Below are positions 48,614 to 51,371 of a DNA stretch of 51,371 bases, one piece after another. Source of the stretch: Mycobacterium angelicum (GTDB lineage Bacteria; Actinomycetota; Actinomycetes; Mycobacteriales; Mycobacteriaceae); the NCBI RefSeq assembly GCF_002086155.1, contig NZ_MVHE01000037.1:1-51371 (forward strand), given 5' to 3'. The notes beneath the pieces were generated by a model. That model ran no database searches, had not been told where the DNA came from, and was given only the letters and a program-made list of their open reading frames with translations. Every line of letters starts with the position of its first letter. The stretch's first letter is position 1. The translations under genes and the position numbers were made by a program.

Positions 48614-49653
48614 GGCGCCACTCCGACTACGGACAAGCCCTCGGTCTCCGGCCACCCCAATGCCAGGTTCATCGACTGCACGGCCGCGCCGCCGGTGCCC
48701 TTGACCAAGTTGTCGATCGCAGCGATGGCCACGAACGTCGCGGCGTCCTCATCGACGGCCACCGCAATGTGTGCCGCGTTGCTGCCGATCACCGCGCCGG
48801 TGCGCGGCAGCTGCCCCTCAGGCATCAGGTAGATGAAAGGTTCGTCGTGGTAGGCTTTTTCGTACGCTTCCCGCAGCTCCGAAACGGAAGAGCGGGTACG
48901 CGCGGTGCAGGTGGCAAGGATTCCGCGGGACGTCGGAATGAGCACCGGGGTGAACGAAACGGTGACGTCACGGTCGGTCACCGTTCGTAGGCCCTGAGCG
49001 ATCTCGGGCGTGTGCCGATGAGCTCCGGCGATGTTGTATGCCCGCGCTGATCCGATGACCTCTGAACCAAGCAGATCCGTCTTAGCCGCGCGACCCGCGC
49101 CGGAGGTGCCGCTGACGGCGACCACGGTGACCGCGGGCTCGATGAGATCTTCGGCCACTGCCGGCAGCAATGCCAGCAGGGCAGCCGTCGGGTAGCAACC
49201 GGGTACCGCGATGCGCCGGGCGGTTTGCAGCCGTTCCCGCGCACCGGGCATTTCGGGCAGTCCGTACGGCCAGCTGCCGGCGTGCGCAGAACCGTAGAAG
49301 CGCTGCCATGCCGCGGGGTCGGTGAGCCGAAAGTCGGCCCCGCAGTCGATAACCAGAGTTTGGTTGTCGAGCTGCTCGGCCAGCACGGCCGAATGCCCAT
49401 GCGGCAGAGCGAGAAACACAACCTCGTGCTCGCGTAGCGCCGCCAACTCGGTGGGTTCGAGCATTCGGTGGGCTAAGGGCGTCAGGTGCGGATGATGCTC
49501 ACCCAGGGCGCTACCGGCGCTCGCCGCAGCCGTCACGGCACCGATCTTCAGCCGACCATCGAGGTAGGCCGGATGGCTCAGCAGCAGCCGAAGGATTTCA
49601 CCGCCCGCATAACCACTGGCACCGGCAACCGCCACCCTGATCGCGTCGGACAT
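48610..49653 (-). CDS. argC: N-acetyl-gamma-glutamyl-phosphate reductase
   Basis: This NADPH-dependent enzyme reduces acetylglutamyl phosphate to the semialdehyde. It is 347 residues. The nucleotide-binding motif is VAGASGYAGGE and the catalytic cysteine lies in VPGCYPTA. It is the first gene of the argCJBDFRGH operon. An ArgR-type dyad lies immediately upstream (49664-49692). Confidence 0.97.
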   Translation of the reverse strand: MSDAIRVAVAGASGYAGGEILRLLLSHPAYLDGRLKIGAVTAAASAGSALGEHHPHLTPLAHRMLEPTELAALREHEVVFLALPHGHSAVLAEQLDNQTLVIDCGADFRLTDPAAWQRFYGSAHAGSWPYGLPEMPGARERLQTARRIAVPGCYPTAALLALLPAVAEDLIEPAVTVVAVSGTSGAGRAAKTDLLGSEVIGSARAYNIAGAHRHTPEIAQGLRTVTDRDVTVSFTPVLIPTSRGILATCTARTRSSVSELREAYEKAYHDEPFIYLMPEGQLPRTGAVIGSNAAHIAVAVDEDAATFVAIAAIDNLVKGTGGAAVQSMNLALGWPETEGLSVVGVAP

Positions 49654-49941
49654 CCTGAGAATTCTGCATGGTTATGCAGGCATTTGCAAATTCATTCCGG
49701 AGGCGGGCGGGGCTCTTGGCGGAACCCCGCGCGGCGCACGGAGCATTTGCTCTAGCGCACAGCGTATTTCACGCCGGTGACAGGTAGCGCGACCGAGCGC
49801 TGAGGTTCCTCCGGAAATTTTTTGCTCTTTGTGGTTTAAGGGTGCTCGCGTTTGGGCAGGTCCTATTGGGCACGTGTTGCCTCGATGGCGTCGGGGGTCG
49901 TCGGGTTACAGCTTGTTCATTGGGTCAGCGGGGAGATGGAC
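49654..49941. other. Divergent region between argC and the PE gene
   Basis: This 288-bp stretch has no gene. It contains the ArgR-like dyads next to argC and, at the right end, the SD GGGGAGA before the PE start. An A/T-rich stretch (AAATTTTTTGC, near 49817) stands out in the high-GC background and could belong to the PE promoter, but I cannot assign -35/-10 elements. Confidence 0.5.
49664..49692. promoter_or_regulatory. Probable ArgR operator of the arg operon
   Basis: Two adjacent dyads are seen: CTGCATGGTTATGCAG (49664-49679, 6-bp perfect arms) and ATTTGCAAAT (49682-49691). They lie 11-40 bases before the argC start. A TGCAT...ATGCA core in tandem is the expected shape of a mycobacterial ARG box pair, and argR is in the operon, so autorepression by ArgR with arginine is likely. 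The centre-to-centre spacing (15 bp) is shorter than the classical 21 bp. Confidence 0.65.
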
Positions 49942-51371
49942 ATGTCTTTTGTAGTCGCAGTACCGGAGCTCTTCGAGGAAGCAGCCCGGGATTTGGCAGG
50001 CATTCGCACGGCACTCGCCGAAGTCACTGCATCGGCAGCAGGCGCGACGACGGGCTTGGCGCCGGCAGCGGCAGACGAGGTATCGACCGCAATCGCGGCG
50101 CTATTCGGCACGGTCGGTGAGGAATATCAAGCCGTCAGCGCGCAAGCGTCGGCGTTTCATGACGAGTTCGTCAAGTTATTGAGTGGTGGCGCATCTTCAT
50201 ACGCCGCCGCCGAGGCAGCAAATGGCGCTGCGCTGCTTACCGGCGGTGGTGCTTTCTTCGCGGCCGCGGCCGAAAATGCCGCCGCAGCCATCACCGGGCA
50301 GCTCGGTGGCTCCTTGTCCGGCGGCATCGACGTTGCGCTCATTTTGCGTGCCCTCCAAGCACTTCCGAGCCTCGGCGCTGGGCTTGCCCTGCAAACCGGC
50401 GGGGCGCTGACATCGGGATTCGGCTCTGGGTTGGTGCAGACGGGCGAAGCAATCACGCACGCCGGGCTCGCCCTGGAAAACTTCGGCGCCGCTATGACCG
50501 GAGCCGGTGCCTCGCTTACTGCCCAGGCAAACGCTGCGCTTTCGGCGTTCCTAAATGCCGGCCTGGGCGCAAACCTCAGCGCAGCCCTGACGGCAAGCCT
50601 CAATGCCCAGCTTCCGACCCTTGCCGAGCTGGCGCAGACCGGCGGCATGCTGATCGGCAACGTCTCGGCCGGGCTGTCGCAACTGGTAAGCACCGGTGGC
50701 AGCTTGGTGGCCAACTTCGGCACCGGGTTCACCGGCCTGATCGACGTCGGCCAAAACCTGGCCGCGAATCTCAGCGCAACTCTGCCTGGTTTGAGCGCTC
50801 AACTCAGCGCTGCCCTCACCGGGGGCCTGCCGGCAGTGCAGGCTGGCTTGACCGGGCTGTTGACCGCCGGCCAGAGCCTGGCCGCGCAATTGTCGGGGAC
50901 GTTCGGCGCAGGCTTGCCGGCGTTGTCGGCAGCGTTAAGCGCCAGCCTGACGGCCGCCATTAACGGCGGCTTGCCGGCGTTCCAGGCCAGCCTCACCGGG
51001 TTGAATGCTGCCTTTACCGCGGCGTTGAGCGCTGCGCTGTCGGGTGCGCCGGCGTTGCAGGGCGCGTTGAGTGCGCTGCTGACGGCGGGGCAGAACTTCG
51101 CGGCGGGCTTGAGCGCGGTCTTCCCGGCGCTGTCGGCCAGCTTCTCGGCCACCTTCCCGGCGTTGTCGGCGGCCTTCAACGCCACCCTGAGCGCCGCGCT
51201 GTCGGGCAGCCTGCCGGCCTTGCAGGCCAGCCTGTCGGGGTTGAGCGCGGCGTTTAACGCCGCATTGAGCGCTGCGCTGTCGGGTGCCCCGGCGTTGCAG
51301 GGCGCGTTGAGCGCACTGCTGACGGCGGGGCAGAACTTCGCGGCGGGCTTGAGCGCGGTCTTCCCGGCGCT
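49942..51371 (+). CDS. PE-family protein with Leu/Ala-rich repeat domain (3' end outside window)
   Basis: The frame runs from the ATG at 49942 to the window edge (476 complete codons) without a stop. Residues 1-95 form a PE domain: Pro8-Glu9 in VAVPELFEEAARDL and the ESX secretion motif YAAAE. After a linker, the protein becomes an array of Leu/Ala-rich repeats (LSAALTASLNAQLP, GLPALQAGLTGL and similar) predicted to be helical, unlike glycine-rich PGRS. A higher-order 240-bp unit repeats nearly exactly (51001-51131 and 51241-51371). Such proteins are exported by ESX-5 to the cell surface. In M. tuberculosis the gene divergent from argC is PE_PGRS30, so this is a positional but not repeat-type equivalent. 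Confidence 0.9.
   Translation, partial: MSFVVAVPELFEEAARDLAGIRTALAEVTASAAGATTGLAPAAADEVSTAIAALFGTVGEEYQAVSAQASAFHDEFVKLLSGGASSYAAAEAANGAALLTGGGAFFAAAAENAAAAITGQLGGSLSGGIDVALILRALQALPSLGAGLALQTGGALTSGFGSGLVQTGEAITHAGLALENFGAAMTGAGASLTAQANAALSAFLNAGLGANLSAALTASLNAQLPTLAELAQTGGMLIGNVSAGLSQLVSTGGSLVANFGTGFTGLIDVGQNLAANLSATLPGLSAQLSAALTGGLPAVQAGLTGLLTAGQSLAAQLSGTFGAGLPALSAALSASLTAAINGGLPAFQASLTGLNAAFTAALSAALSGAPALQGALSALLTAGQNFAAGLSAVFPALSASFSATFPALSAAFNATLSAALSGSLPALQASLSGLSAAFNAALSAALSGAPALQGALSALLTAGQNFAAGLSAVFPA
51001..51371 (+). repeat. 240-bp tandem period in the PE gene
   Basis: The segment beginning TTGAATGCTGCC at 51001 recurs from 51241, and from about 51026 and 51266 onward the two are almost identical, to the window edge. 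The unit encodes 80 residues. The near-identity suggests recent duplication or gene conversion, and the array probably continues to the right. Confidence 0.85.

Noticed and set aside
1..51371. Prophage, transposase, tRNA or integrase at island borders
   Set aside because: No such gene or tRNA cloverleaf was recognised anywhere in the window; only palindromic repeats were found.

Overview
The window looks like a slow-growing Mycobacterium related to, but not part of, the M. tuberculosis complex. The evidence is very high GC, a PE_PGRS tail at the left edge, a PE-family gene at the right edge, and a gene order recalled from M. tuberculosis (Rv1652 argC to Rv1661-Rv1666 pks/cyp139, and Rv1683-Rv1689 to tyrS) read in reverse. 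Homology calls come from reading motifs and from memory of M. tuberculosis proteins; no database search was run.

Layout. 1-1534: 3' part of a PE_PGRS gene. 1568-1951: secreted DUF732-type protein. 2292-7454: an accessory island between tyrS and the DUF732 gene with three 26-30 residue peptides, two near-duplicate YcaO proteins and one TfuA protein. 7597-9512: tyrS and mpg. 9568-11874: two-gene ABC exporter and a TetR regulator, separated by three copies of a 45-bp palindromic repeat. 11843-15056: Trm112-like protein and a hydrolase/acyl-CoA-synthetase fusion. 15410-19364: SAM methyltransferase, ABC-F ATPase and CYP139, all on the + strand. 19347-41033: polyketide operon on the - strand. 41137-49653: complete arginine operon argCJBDFRGH. 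49942-end: PE-family gene with a long Leu/Ala repeat region.

Most interesting system. The island at 2292-7454 reads as an uncharacterised RiPP locus. Its order is peptide A, YcaO-1, TfuA, peptide B, YcaO-2, peptide C. The peptides share the leader M-[SA]-H-[ED]-L-L-F-x-E-x-E and have divergent C-terminal halves. Peptides B and C have a 12-nt Shine-Dalgarno that is an exact complement of the 16S 3' end. Peptide A uses a TTG start and is easily missed. YcaO plus TfuA is the pair known to make backbone thioamides, so thioamidated short peptides are the leading prediction. No cyclodehydratase E1-like partner, flavin dehydrogenase, dedicated protease or transporter is visible beside them.

Polyketide operon. 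From 5' to 3' on the - strand: type III PKS (pks10-like), two fully reducing type I modules (pks7-like predicted methylmalonyl-specific, pks8-like predicted malonyl-specific and not split), an FAD desaturase/oxidase, an alpha-oxoamine synthase fused to an acyltransferase-like domain, a pks9-like protein with a KSQ active site and a crippled AT, and a second type III PKS (pks11-like). No thioesterase is seen. The oxoamine synthase offers a release route that would leave an alpha-amino ketone. To my recollection the FAD and oxoamine-synthase genes are absent from the equivalent M. tuberculosis cluster.
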